A stretch of DNA of 64,000 nt. Origin: Coenobita brevimanus (taxonomy: Eukaryota > Arthropoda > Malacostraca > Decapoda > Coenobitidae). Positions 55,548 to 64,000 of this stretch are shown here, in pieces (positions within the stretch are counted from its first letter, which is position 1; every line of letters starts with the position of its first letter). The translations under genes were made by a program, and so were the position numbers. Under the pieces are notes generated by a model. That model worked only from the letters and a program-made list of their open reading frames with translations, was not told the origin of the DNA and made no database searches. Where the stretch lies: positions 13,276,652-13,340,651 of the forward strand of contig CM064655.1 of the NCBI GenBank assembly GCA_032717465.1, given 5' to 3'.

Positions 55548-55591
<44 letters not shown>
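55548..55591. repeat. (CA)n microsatellite at LINE 3' end
   Basis: About 44 bp of CA following TACAAATAGGTAAATA repeats, at the 3' end of the CR1-like LINE. Confidence 0.95.
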
Positions 55592-55592
<1 letters not shown>

Positions 55593-55710
55593 TCTCCTGA
55601 ATTCACCCATGTTTATGGTAATACTGTATGTTCTTTCCAAGATAAATCCCGAGAGAATGAAACCCCAGGTATGGTTAAAGATGATGCAGGATTAACCCCT
55701 TAACCGAGGG

Positions 55711-55728
55711 GCGTCACTTTCGTGACGC
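55711..55728. promoter_or_regulatory. Subterminal hairpin of piggyBac left end
   Basis: GCGTCAC-TTTC-GTGACGC, an 18 bp palindrome 15 bp inside the left terminus. A second, imperfect copy (GCGTCACTTTTGTGATTC) follows at about 55757. Both also occur in the MITEs. Likely transposase-binding sites, by inference. Confidence 0.6.
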
Positions 55729-55899
55729 TCGGCTACAATGGATCATACCGCGGGGCGTCACTTTTGTGATTCTGTGTTATTTTGAATTATCCCGGGCTCT
55801 CAAGTGGTGGCTTGTATCATATATCAGTATTGCCAATGTCCAACACTAGTCAGCACTCCAAATCTCATCTGTACTCCCATCCATTGTTGACATTTTAGC

Positions 55900-56830
55900 T
55901 ATTTTAACCCCTTCCTGACTCCCCTCCCTACCTGCCCTCCATTACCCTCTCCTCTCACCTCCCACGCCGCGCTGCGCTACGGAAATTTCCCCCTTCTCTT
56001 TCCACAGATTTCATCCATTGAAATAAGGCCTATGCCCTATATCTTTACCCAATAATATATACCAAAAAAAAACAGGTAAGTGATAGTGTTATACTCCAGA
56101 AATTGCCTAATTATCACCTGACAACACCTCACGTGCATTCATTCGCTACATTACCACGGTAATTTCCCCTTTGATTTATGCCTTGTAATCGATGTCTGTA
56201 ATAAAAATATATATCAGAAAGGAAGGGAGAATCCTAATTGACATTTACAGTCACCTGGAACTACCTATTTCTATATTTATTGCCGAGATTTTCTACCTAT
56301 AAAAAATTAGCATGTAAGTTAGCAGCAGTAAGCCTAAAGTGTCATTGTCAACCCTTCCCTTCTCAGATAATTTACCCCCTTCTTGACTCCCCTCCCTACT
56401 TGCCCTCCATTACCCTCTCCTCTCACCTCTCAAGCCGCGCTGCGCTACGGAAATTTCCCTCTTCTTTTTCCACAGATTTCATCCATTGAAATAAGCCCTA
56501 TGCCCAATATTTTTACCCAATAATATATACCAAAAAAAAAACAGGTAAGTGATAGTGTTATACTCCTGAAATTGCCCAATTATCACCTGACAAAACCTCA
56601 CGTGCATTCATTCGCTACATTACCACGGTAATTTCCCCTTTGATTTATGCCTTGTAATCGATGTCTGTAATAAAAATATATATCAGAAAGGAAGGGAGAA
56701 TCCTAATTGACATTTACATTCACCTGGAAGTACCTATTTCTTTATTTATTGCCGAGATTTTCTACCTATAAAAAATTAGCCTGTAAGTTAGCAGCAGTCA
56801 GCCTAAAGTGTCATTGTCAACCCTTCCCTT
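55900..56830. repeat. Tandem duplication upstream of piggyBac transposase
   Basis: Two units of about 470 bp: one starts near TTCCTGACTCCCCTCCCTAC (55912), the other near TTCTTGACTCCCCTCCCTAC (56380). Both run through CATTGAAATAAGCCCTATGC-type sequence to GCAGCAGT...GTGTCATTGTCAACCC. Only a few differences are visible, so the duplication is recent. Confidence 0.87.
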
Positions 56831-56877
56831 CTCAGATAAGCCGCGGCATTTAGTTCCTTGTCCTCCACTGCAGAGAC

Positions 56878-59094
56878 ATGTCGCACTCGCGCCCCGCCAT
56901 TCCTGCCACTTCTGCGCCCATTGCAAAGGGCCCCGTGACCTCTACCCCCAAGAAAAGTGTTGAGGCAAGCAGGAAAGGCCTCAGTGACTCTGCAGTGGCA
57001 CGAGAACTTGCTGAATTGTCAATGATAATAATGGACAGCGATTTTGACGATTCCGGTGAATCGTGTGATGAGCCGGGTGAACTTATCGCGCCAGAAACAG
57101 CGACAACAAGTGCTCCTACCAGTGAATCTGTGTGTAGCTCCAAGGGAAAGGAGCCTTTAGTGCAGGAAGGAAAAGAATTTGGGAAGGGAGTGAAAAGGCG
57201 GCGTGTTAGCCCCAGAACAATGCCCCCACGTGACCCAGCCCGCCATGAGTCACGAGATCATTCACCTCCCCGTTCCCCAAGCCCCGCTTTACTCATCTCG
57301 TCATCATCGTCGGCTGAGTTATCTCCGGAGTCTTCGTCGTCGGAGTCACCACCAGCATCAACAGTGAAGGCCGGCCGTAGAGGTAGATCTAAGAGAGTGA
57401 GAAGTAGTGTAGCTAGTAGGGTAAGGGCTGCTAGTGCTGTACGGCAACCTAGGGTCAGTGCGAGTGACCTTGACCGTGATAAGCCTCCCTCTCAGCCAAC
57501 CTCCACCACCACCACCACCACCATCCCTCCACCGCCACGCCAGGGAATCCTGGACGCCTTCGCGTGGACGGAAGGGTCAGATTTTGTCCCCAAAAACCTG
57601 GTTTTTGATGAGAGCTCGTCAGGAGTTCAGCCTGCCTTCACTATGGACGAAAATGCTGAGTGTGTCAACTACCTTTTGGCCTTCCTAGATGACGAAGTCA
57701 TGCAGCACATATGTGATGAGACTAACAGGTTCGAATCACAACGTGCTGCTAGTGGTACAGGTGCAGCCAAGATGCAACAGTGGACCATGCTGGGAGTGCA
57801 GGAGCTGTATGTGTTCTTTGCCCTCATGCTTCTTATGCCACACTCCAAGAAGCATGAGTTGGAAGAATACTGGTCCATGGACCCCTTACTACCCTCACCG
57901 ACCTTCAACAAGTACATGGCCAAAGATCGCTTCCGGAACATCATGGGAAACCTGCACTTTGCCGATAATGATGTACCTTCCCAAACCGACCCACTCTGGA
58001 AAATCCGGGAGATTCTGAACAGAATGAAGGATAAGTTCATGTCATTCTTCCACCCATTTCAGAAGGTTGTCATTGATGAGTCCTTGGTTCTGTTCAGAGG
58101 ACGTCTTCGGTTTGTCCAGTACATTCCAAGCAAACGCCATCGCTTTGGAATTAAGTTCTTTGTACTGTGCGACTGTAAGACGGGGTACATCCTTGACTTT
58201 GTCATATATTCAGCCAGCACTGTCGATCTCGATAAAACACACCCCCTTGGCTTCTCAGGCTGTGTAGTGAAAGTGCTCCTAGAAAAGTATTTTGGTGGGA
58301 ATCATGTGCTGTATACAGACAACTACTATACAGCACCGAAACTTGCCAAATACCTTTCTGAGCACGGCATTGGCTCCTGCGGCACTGTCAAAAGTAATCG
58401 TGCCAACTTCCCCAAATTCCCAGAGGCAGGAAACTCGCAGCGAGGAGACGTGCACCTACGCAAGTCTGAGAAGATGCTGGCAATACGGTGGCATGACAAG
58501 AGAGTCGTGCACATGCTCACCACCGTACATAAGGGGGAGATGAGAGACAGTGGGAAGGTCGACCGTAGGACAGGCGAACCTGTGATGAAACCTGATGCTG
58601 TGTTGGACTATAATATAAACATGCGGCTGGTGGACAAGTCCGACATGATGATTGGTGAGATCGACTGCCTCAGGAAGAATACTAGGTGGTACAGGAAAGT
58701 TTTTCTGCATCTCATAGATATGACGATGCTGAACGCCTTCATCCTGTACAAGATGAAGGTAAAGCCACCCAAGTCCTTCTCCCTGAGGTTGTTCGCCAGG
58801 ACTTGTGTCCAGCAGCTGCTGGAAAAATATGGTAAGGTGCAAGCAGCAACTCCAAGGCGCCATCCAGTTACACTTCCCGACCGACTTGAGCAGAGGGCGT
58901 ATATGGAGCGGCACAGACTTGAGCTAATGCCTGCCACAGGGAAAAGGAAGGCTGCGATTCGCAGGTGTCAGGTATGTGCGCATACCACACGCCGCACACC
59001 TGAGCATAAACGCACCTCTTGGCAGTGCGCTGAATGCCAGGTTCCCCTCTGTGTAACCTGCTTCTTCGATTATCACAGCCAGAAGCAGTTCTAA
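56878..59094 (+). CDS. piggyBac transposase, intact
   Basis: 738 codons, ATG 56878 to TAA 59094, no lesion. Residues 1-220 are low-complexity, Ser/Pro/Arg-rich and acidic, probably disordered. The DDE_Tnp_1_7 domain begins about residue 222 (GILDAFAWTEG). The three catalytic Asp are D400 (VVIDESLVLFRGR), D481 (VLYTDNYYTAPK) and D586 (MRLVDKSDMM), with D589 at the position of a fourth conserved Asp. Residues about 695-735 form the Cys-rich C-terminal zinc domain (RRCQVCAH, WQCAECQ, LCVTCFFDYH) that binds the terminal repeats in known piggyBacs. It excises and inserts DNA at TTAA. All key residues are present, so it could be functional; expression is unknown. Confidence 0.95.
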   Translation: MSHSRPAIPATSAPIAKGPVTSTPKKSVEASRKGLSDSAVARELAELSMIIMDSDFDDSGESCDEPGELIAPETATTSAPTSESVCSSKGKEPLVQEGKEFGKGVKRRRVSPRTMPPRDPARHESRDHSPPRSPSPALLISSSSSAELSPESSSSESPPASTVKAGRRGRSKRVRSSVASRVRAASAVRQPRVSASDLDRDKPPSQPTSTTTTTTIPPPPRQGILDAFAWTEGSDFVPKNLVFDESSSGVQPAFTMDENAECVNYLLAFLDDEVMQHICDETNRFESQRAASGTGAAKMQQWTMLGVQELYVFFALMLLMPHSKKHELEEYWSMDPLLPSPTFNKYMAKDRFRNIMGNLHFADNDVPSQTDPLWKIREILNRMKDKFMSFFHPFQKVVIDESLVLFRGRLRFVQYIPSKRHRFGIKFFVLCDCKTGYILDFVIYSASTVDLDKTHPLGFSGCVVKVLLEKYFGGNHVLYTDNYYTAPKLAKYLSEHGIGSCGTVKSNRANFPKFPEAGNSQRGDVHLRKSEKMLAIRWHDKRVVHMLTTVHKGEMRDSGKVDRRTGEPVMKPDAVLDYNINMRLVDKSDMMIGEIDCLRKNTRWYRKVFLHLIDMTMLNAFILYKMKVKPPKSFSLRLFARTCVQQLLEKYGKVQAATPRRHPVTLPDRLEQRAYMERHRLELMPATGKRKAAIRRCQVCAHTTRRTPEHKRTSWQCAECQVPLCVTCFFDYHSQKQF

Positions 59095-59947
59095 CAGTGC
59101 AAGTGTGGAAGCAGAATTATTTGGAAATAATGTGTAAATAATGTGTAAATAATGTGTAAATAGCAGGTGAAAGCAATGGATGTTCAGTTCATATGATTGA
59201 ACAGTGTACTATAGTTTCATCTTACTGAAAGTGACAGTGAATAACATATTGTAAGTAAAATAGAAGGGTAAATATTGAAAATAGAATAGAAAATGTAAAT
59301 AGTAATGTAAGTAATTAGTAATATAAGAATATGAGTACAAATAATTTATGTTATAACAGTGAGAGTGAATCCGTGGCTCTCTACGTATTTTACTGACTGA
59401 AAAATAGAATGACTTCAGTGACAATAAAATAATACGACTGAATGAAACTTATGGAGAAAGACTCCAGATATATATAAGTGTGATATAGTAATAGAAATAT
59501 AAAGTGTGAGGGGTTTTATGAATAATAAATGACAGAGTGCCTAGAGCGAACTAGCGCAAGTGCGGCGATCAGACGCGCTCGTAATTTCCATTGCTTTCAC
59601 ACTGTTTTTTTTTTTAGTATGGATCCCAAACTACTTGAAAATGGTAGAATAGTGTTTATAGTGTTTGTATCTGGCTGTGGTAATCATATAACGGGTTGTC
59701 GGGAAGTGTAAAGTGGAGACTTAGTTACCCTACTTCAGAGGTCTCCACAAGTCCTACGGAAACTGACGAAGGCTCAACAATCATTCCAGGAGAAAGCTGA
59801 AGGTATGTGCTATAAGCATATATAATTTTATTATTCTAGGACTAATAACTGATTTTTAGCAAATATTTTTTGAGAGTCTCTCGGAGCCCAAATAACCCCG
59901 CGGGACACGCAAGTAATTGGTAAACAAGCCCGCGGTGTAGGGGTTAA

Positions 59948-61682
59948 GCTGGATATTGTTGAAAATTAGAGGGTACTCCGTGGAAGATTTTGTCAGGTTG
60001 ATAAATGTAAGAACTGAGTTTTGCATGCATTAAAAACAAGATTGCTTTTACCCCAATCCGAGATATGAGCCCAGTCAGACATTAGCTATGCCATAGCCTC
60101 ATCCCTTGTTTGTTGAAGTAACTGCTGAGATGGATGTTGTGGGAAGTGAATGAAAAGATGAAGGGTGGAGCCATCAGTGTACGAGTGGATAGGGTCAGAT
60201 GCACACCTTAGAAGGTAACTGATGAACAAAAGAATGATAGTTAGCGATAGGACAGAGCCCTGAGGAAGACCAAGACTGATAGCTCTAGGAGAAGTATGGT
60301 GGCCATCTACAGCAGCTGCTAGAGAATGACCAAAAAGGAAGCTAGAGGTAAAGGTACAGACAGAATAGAAACTGTAAAAGAGCAGTTTGGAAATTAATGA
60401 TTTATGCAAGACTCAATCAAAAGCCTTTGAGATGACAAGTGCAATGACAAAGCTTTTGCCAAAGTCCCAAAAGAAGGATGACCAGGAGTCAGCAAGGTAG
60501 GTGAGAAGATAGCCAGTGCAGCGTCCCTGGCGGAATCCATACTGACGATCAGAAAGAACGTTGTGACAGGAAAGATGATTTAAAATTTTTCTGTTAAGAA
60601 CAGACTCAAAAACTTTTGAAATACAGGATGTTAAAGCTATTGGGTGATAGTCAGAGGGTTGGGAATGGTCATCTTTCTTTGGGATAGCCTGAATGAGAGC
60701 AAACTTTCAGCAAGAAGGAAAGGTACAAGTTGACAGACAAAGACAAAAAAGTTTACCTAAGCAGGGTGTAAGCACAGAAGCACAGTTCTTATGGCCAACA
60801 GGAGGGACCCCATCAGGCCCATATGCTTTCTTAGTATTTAGATCAGTGATGGCAGAAAATACTACAAATGGAAAAACTTTAATGTCAGCCATGAGGAAGT
60901 CAGAGGGAAGAAGTGATGGAGGGACAGTGACAGAATCGTCTAAGGTGGAATTGGAGAAGAAAGTCTGAGCGATGAGTCCTGCTTTATCAATAGAAGAAAT
61001 AGCTATAGAGCCATCAGGATGGAAAAGAGGAGGGAAGGATGATGAGGTAAAGTTGTTAGAAAGGTTTTTGGTAAGGTGCCAGAAGGAATGGGAAGAATTC
61101 GAGTTGGAGAGTTCAGAGCATTTAGTACGGATGAAATTATTTTTAGCAGAGCAAAGAACAGATTTTGCACAATTCCAGGCAAATACATAAAAGAGATGAG
61201 ATTCAGGAGTGAGTTGGCTCTGGTACCTTTTGCAGGCCTTCTCCTTGCTGTGAACAGCATTAGAACAAGTGTGATTAAACCAAGTATTTCTTTGCAGTAC
61301 TCAAAGGATATGAGAAAGGAATGTATGCTTCCATGCCCGAGAGAATAACCTCCGTAACGCGCAAGGCACACTCAGATGGCACTCGGCCATGGAAGCAATA
61401 ATCATTCCAGGGAAAATCAAAGAAGTAGGCTACTGCCTGAGGGCCTTCAAATCAGCAACTCCAAAGTGCCATAACCGACATTTCTTCAGAGGATCCACAG
61501 GCCGTACTGGAGCGACAGAACAGGTTAGGATGATAAGGTTGTGACTGGAGGAGCCCAACGGAGAGAAAAGATTAACAGTGCAAGCACAAGGATTAGTTGT
61601 ATGGAAGAGGTCAAGTATGTTGGAACTCTCTCCATGGCAGTCAGGGATATGGGTAGGGTGCTGTACAAGCTGCTCTAGGTCA
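59948..61682 (-). pseudogene. Jockey-like LINE copy 2: linker and RT
   Basis: The minus strand from 61682 encodes NDLEQLVQHPT, then 61371-61003 the linker (LIKYSKEIL..., SLFSILMAL) and 60892-60707 the RT fingers (ADIKVFPFVVFSAITDLNTK, AYGPDGVPPVGHKNCASV). Further on lie GLPQGSVLSLTIIL (motif B) and SYTDGSTLHLF at the motif C position, where the catalytic DD has become DG. 60086-59950 reads DEAMAYLMSDWAHISDWGKS-like thumb sequence. Several frameshifts and stops. It continues beyond the piggyBac (55691-55627) and element F to 50691. Confidence 0.82.
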
Positions 61683-62092
61683 TTAAAGGCCGGTTCACAA
61701 GAGCAAAATCGCGGTCATTTTTTGCCGGAATTTGCTTCCGGGTAGAAATTCCGGCTGCTTTTTTCGCCGATATGGAGAGACCGACATGTCGGTCTTTTTT
61801 TGCCGGAATCGGGAGAAAGAAGCCGGGCCGATTTAAATGGAAGCACCGAACAAGGCAAAGCTCTGGGAACGAAGACGAATACGACATCTTGTTTACACTA
61901 CTACCACAAATTATCTCACTTTAGCGTTCATTCCAGTTTGGGTGTATCTGATATAAGCACAAGTATAAAAGTATGATTATTTCAGTATGCGTTAAAGGTA
62001 AAGGAATCTTGTACATGATTTATGTTTAAGAAAATTTATGCATACGGCCCCTGAAGCCACCGGAAAGCTCAGTGGCAGTAAAGGCCCATTCT

Positions 62093-63475
62093 ATCTATCT
62101 ATCTATTGCCAGACGCCTCAATCCCGTTTGGGGTGGCCACAAACAAATCGCCTCCAAGTCGCCCTGTCCCCCGCCATTTCACTGCCCTGCTCCCAACTCA
62201 CCCCCCTCTCTCATATACCTCTCCACCCCATCCCTCCATCTCATCCTCGGCCTCCCCCTCCCTCTTCCCCCCTCCACCTCACTCATATACACTCTCTTCG
62301 TCAGTCTTTCACCCTCCATCCTCTCCACATGGCCAAACCACCTCAGTGTGTTCCTCATAACGCTTCCTATCACATCCACATCCACACCACAACGCTCCTT
62401 TATATCCTCATTCGTCAGCCTGTCTCTCCACGTGACTCCACAGGCTCCTCTTAAATAACTCATTTCCACTGCTCTCACTCTTGACTTGAGTCCTTCCAAC
62501 AATGTCCAAGCTTCACTTCCGTACGTTAGAGTTAGTATCAATACTGTCATGTAGTAACTTTCTCACTTCCATGCTCACTTCCCTGTTTCTTATCACTGCT
62601 TTCAAGGAACCAGCAACCTTTCTTCCCTGCTGTACCCTTTCAAGCACTTCACCCTCCAAACATCCATCCTTACTCATCACACTACCCAAATACTTAAACG
62701 TACTCACATTTTCCAATTCCTCACCATCCAACCTCGCTGTACATTCACTAACTTCACCTCTCTCAAAGACCATCACTTTACTCTTCCCTACATTCACCTT
62801 TAGGTTCTGTTTCTTACACACTCTCTCAAACTCATCCACCAAGCCTTGCAGCTTCCCTTCGTCTTCACTCAACAACACAGTATCATCTGCAAACAACAGT
62901 ACAGGGAGTTTCCAAACACTATCCTCTCTCACCAGGGCCACTCCAACATCCACTACCCTACCTTGTACCTCTTTTATTACCCCATCCATGTACAGATTGA
63001 ACAACCATGGAGACATGACACATCCCTGTTTCAAATCAACTTTCAAAGAGAAAAATTCACTTAGTTCACCATCCACACACACTGCAGCCTTCACACCATC
63101 GTACATACTCTTCACAGCATTCAACAACTTCCCATCTACTCCATATATTCTTAACACTTTCCACAATCCTTGTCTATCCACCCTGTCATATGCTTTCTCC
63201 AAATCCATGAAAGCCGCATACAACTTCTTTCCCTTCTCTAGAAACTTTTCCACTAAAGATCTAAGAATGAATATCTGATCTACACAACCTCTTCCCTTCC
63301 TAAAGCCTCCCTGTTCTTCTCCAACTAATTTCTCTGTTCTTTCTCTAACTCTGTCTATAAGTATCCTACCATACACTTTTCCTATTATACTAAGAAGACA
63401 AATGCCCCTATGATTACCACAGACTTCTTTTTCCCCTTTTCCTTTGTACAAGGGAATAATTATACCTGACTTCCT
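62093..63475 (-). mobile_element. LINE B copy in TTAA element
   Basis: 3' end with the (TAGA)n tail at 62093-62105 and GTCTGGCAATAGATAG. 5'-truncated in the RT fingers at about 63475 (SGIIIPLYKGKG). Close to the copy at 45056-46400 throughout. Confidence 0.87.
62179..63475 (-). pseudogene. LINE B reverse transcriptase with shared 2-base deletion
   Basis: 63475-62513 is a single open frame: KEVCGNHRGICLLSIIGKVY, EEQGGFRKGRGCVDQIF, FMDLEKAYDRVDRQ (motif A), DLKQGCVMSPWLFN (motif B) and LLFADDTVLLSEDEG (motif C). At about 62545 the frame shifts at HDSI/DTNSN. 62550-62179 then carries TLTYGSEAWTLLEG and RWFGHVERMEGERLTKR. The lesion is at the same base as in 45056-47290. Confidence 0.88.
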
Positions 63476-63710
63476 CACAGGAACTAAATCGCGACCATGA
63501 GGGTTCATCTTGAAGTTGGAAAAGTACAAGAGCTGCACACCTACTACGAGTACGGTGGTCCATCTTTGTAAACACTGTTGCCGCGTTCCTGCCTCTGCAG
63601 TCCCCGTACGTGTGAACACCTTTCCGGGAGAAATGCCAAAAATCGGCATTTTCTCCCCGCAAATTGGCGAAAAAAACGGCCGCGATTCAGCTCGTGTGAA
63701 CCGGCCTTAA

Positions 63711-64000
63711 GGATAGAAAAGATGTAGGCTTGTTCACCAGGTGGATCAGTGAAAGGAGAGGAGAGCCAAAGGTGGTGGTGAACACTGAAATTTCCTATAA
63801 TGGAGATATCACAGAAAGGAGAAATGGATAGAATGTGTTCCATCTTAGAAGTAAGATGGTTGATGAATAATTCATGGTCAGTAGAAGTAAGGGATAAGCA
63901 AACAGCACAGATTAATTTAGAGAATGACAGGAGCGCCAAAGCCAGAGAGCAGAGAAAGAGGAAGATTGTCACCATGTACCACAACAGTAATGTTAATTTA
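63711..64000 (-). pseudogene. Jockey-like LINE copy 2: endonuclease start
   Basis: The minus strand encodes MVTIFLFLCSLALALLSFSK, TDHELFINHLTSKMEHILSI and DISIIGNFSVHHHLW, where GDFN has decayed to GNFS (catalytic Asp lost), ending at EQAYIFSIL before TTAA 63707. It runs past the window edge. Same family as 3766-5922. Confidence 0.85.

Larger units (their letters stand above)
53485..55590 (+). mobile_element. CR1-like LINE, 5'-truncated, with a SINE inside
   Basis: The RT coding part is followed by a 3' tail of repeated TACAAATAGGTAAA units and (CA)n. It is inserted into element F. A 5S SINE occupies 54383-54629. Segment 55350-55540 looks like a second overlapping 3' end of the same family. 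Confidence 0.85.
51111..55626 (+). mobile_element. Pogo-like element F, copy b, carrying three insertions
   Basis: The left terminal region reads GTACCGCAAACTGGGGTGAA; the right end, inverted, CAGTATTACCATAAAC, then GGGTGAATTC. The interior matches copy a (13612-16191) in reverse: 51120-51300, 51430-51800, 52806-53480. It holds a SINE (51305), a piggyBac MITE (51804) and a CR1 LINE (53485). It sits in the Jockey-like LINE, close to the KSASK codons. Exact left boundary is uncertain by a few bases. Confidence 0.6.
55696..59943 (+). mobile_element. Full-length piggyBac transposon (family 1)
   Basis: 4248 bp between TTAA 55692-55695 and 59944-59947. The left end is CCCCTTAACCGAGGGGCGTC; the right end is CCCGCGGTGTAGGGG. 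It contains one open transposase gene. Subterminal hairpins and the right-arm conserved block (59740-59900) are shared with the family 1 MITEs. It is inserted in the minus-strand Jockey-like LINE. Confidence 0.93.
61687..63706. mobile_element. TTAA-flanked TIR element carrying LINE B
   Basis: TTAA at 61683-61686 and 63707-63710. Terminal repeats are AGGCCGGTTCACAAGAGC on the left and, inverted, GGCCGGTTCACACGAGC on the right. The target could also be read as TTA or TAA, which would fit Harbinger, so the superfamily is open. Non-LINE parts are 61687-62092 and 63476-63706. The left arm has the palindrome GACCGACATGTCGGTC at about 61781. Removal rejoins the Jockey-like frame SIL-N-DLEQL. Confidence 0.7.

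Overview
The window is eukaryotic, intergenic DNA packed with transposable elements. I found no convincing host gene. The element mix is a Jockey-like LINE family, RTE and CR1 LINEs, many Tigger/pogo families, piggyBac, a DD35E Tc1, a Ty3/gypsy element, 5S-derived SINEs, and long (TA)n and (CA)n tracts. This mix fits a malacostracan crustacean, most likely a decapod. That assignment is inference from the repeat families only.

Layout from left to right. (1) 1-3735: an RTE LINE (minus strand) split by a Tigger-A MITE, which holds a TTAA-flanked element that itself holds another. (2) 3766-8789: a Jockey-like LINE (plus) split by a piggyBac MITE and joined to a 5'-truncated Tigger-A element. (3) 8792-16298: (TA)n, a Tc1-like element split by a piggyBac MITE, (TA)n, a Tigger-A MITE, and element F carrying a truncated LINE B. 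(4) 16873-24715: a Tigger-A MITE holding a TTAA element that holds a complete two-LTR Ty3/gypsy retrotransposon (17597-23066). (5) 24829-27118: a SINE, an unassigned stretch with one weak exon candidate, and a piggyBac MITE. (6) 27121-40255: a chain of TA-target transposons (Tigger families A to E) joined by short TA tracts and carrying nested SINE, MITE and piggyBac insertions. (7) 40256-50690: two LINE B copies, an I/Jockey-type LINE and several SINEs. (8) 50690-64000: one long Jockey-like LINE on the minus strand. It is broken by element F (holding a SINE, a piggyBac MITE and a CR1 LINE that carries a 5S SINE), by a full-length piggyBac (55696-59943), and by a TTAA-flanked element holding LINE B.

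The elements interact as sources and passengers. The piggyBac at 55696-59943 has an open 738-codon transposase with all three catalytic Asp, and its internally deleted relatives sit at 9804-11775 and 38121-39884. The 3.1 kb Tigger-A copies (each with few lesions) are the apparent source of the 1.2 kb Tigger-A MITEs, which keep only the first and last codons of the transposase. Two SINE types share a body and a 3' tail with LINE B, which suggests LINE B moves them. Many insertions can be removed at their target-site duplication to rejoin the interrupted host element, so the order of insertion can be read directly.
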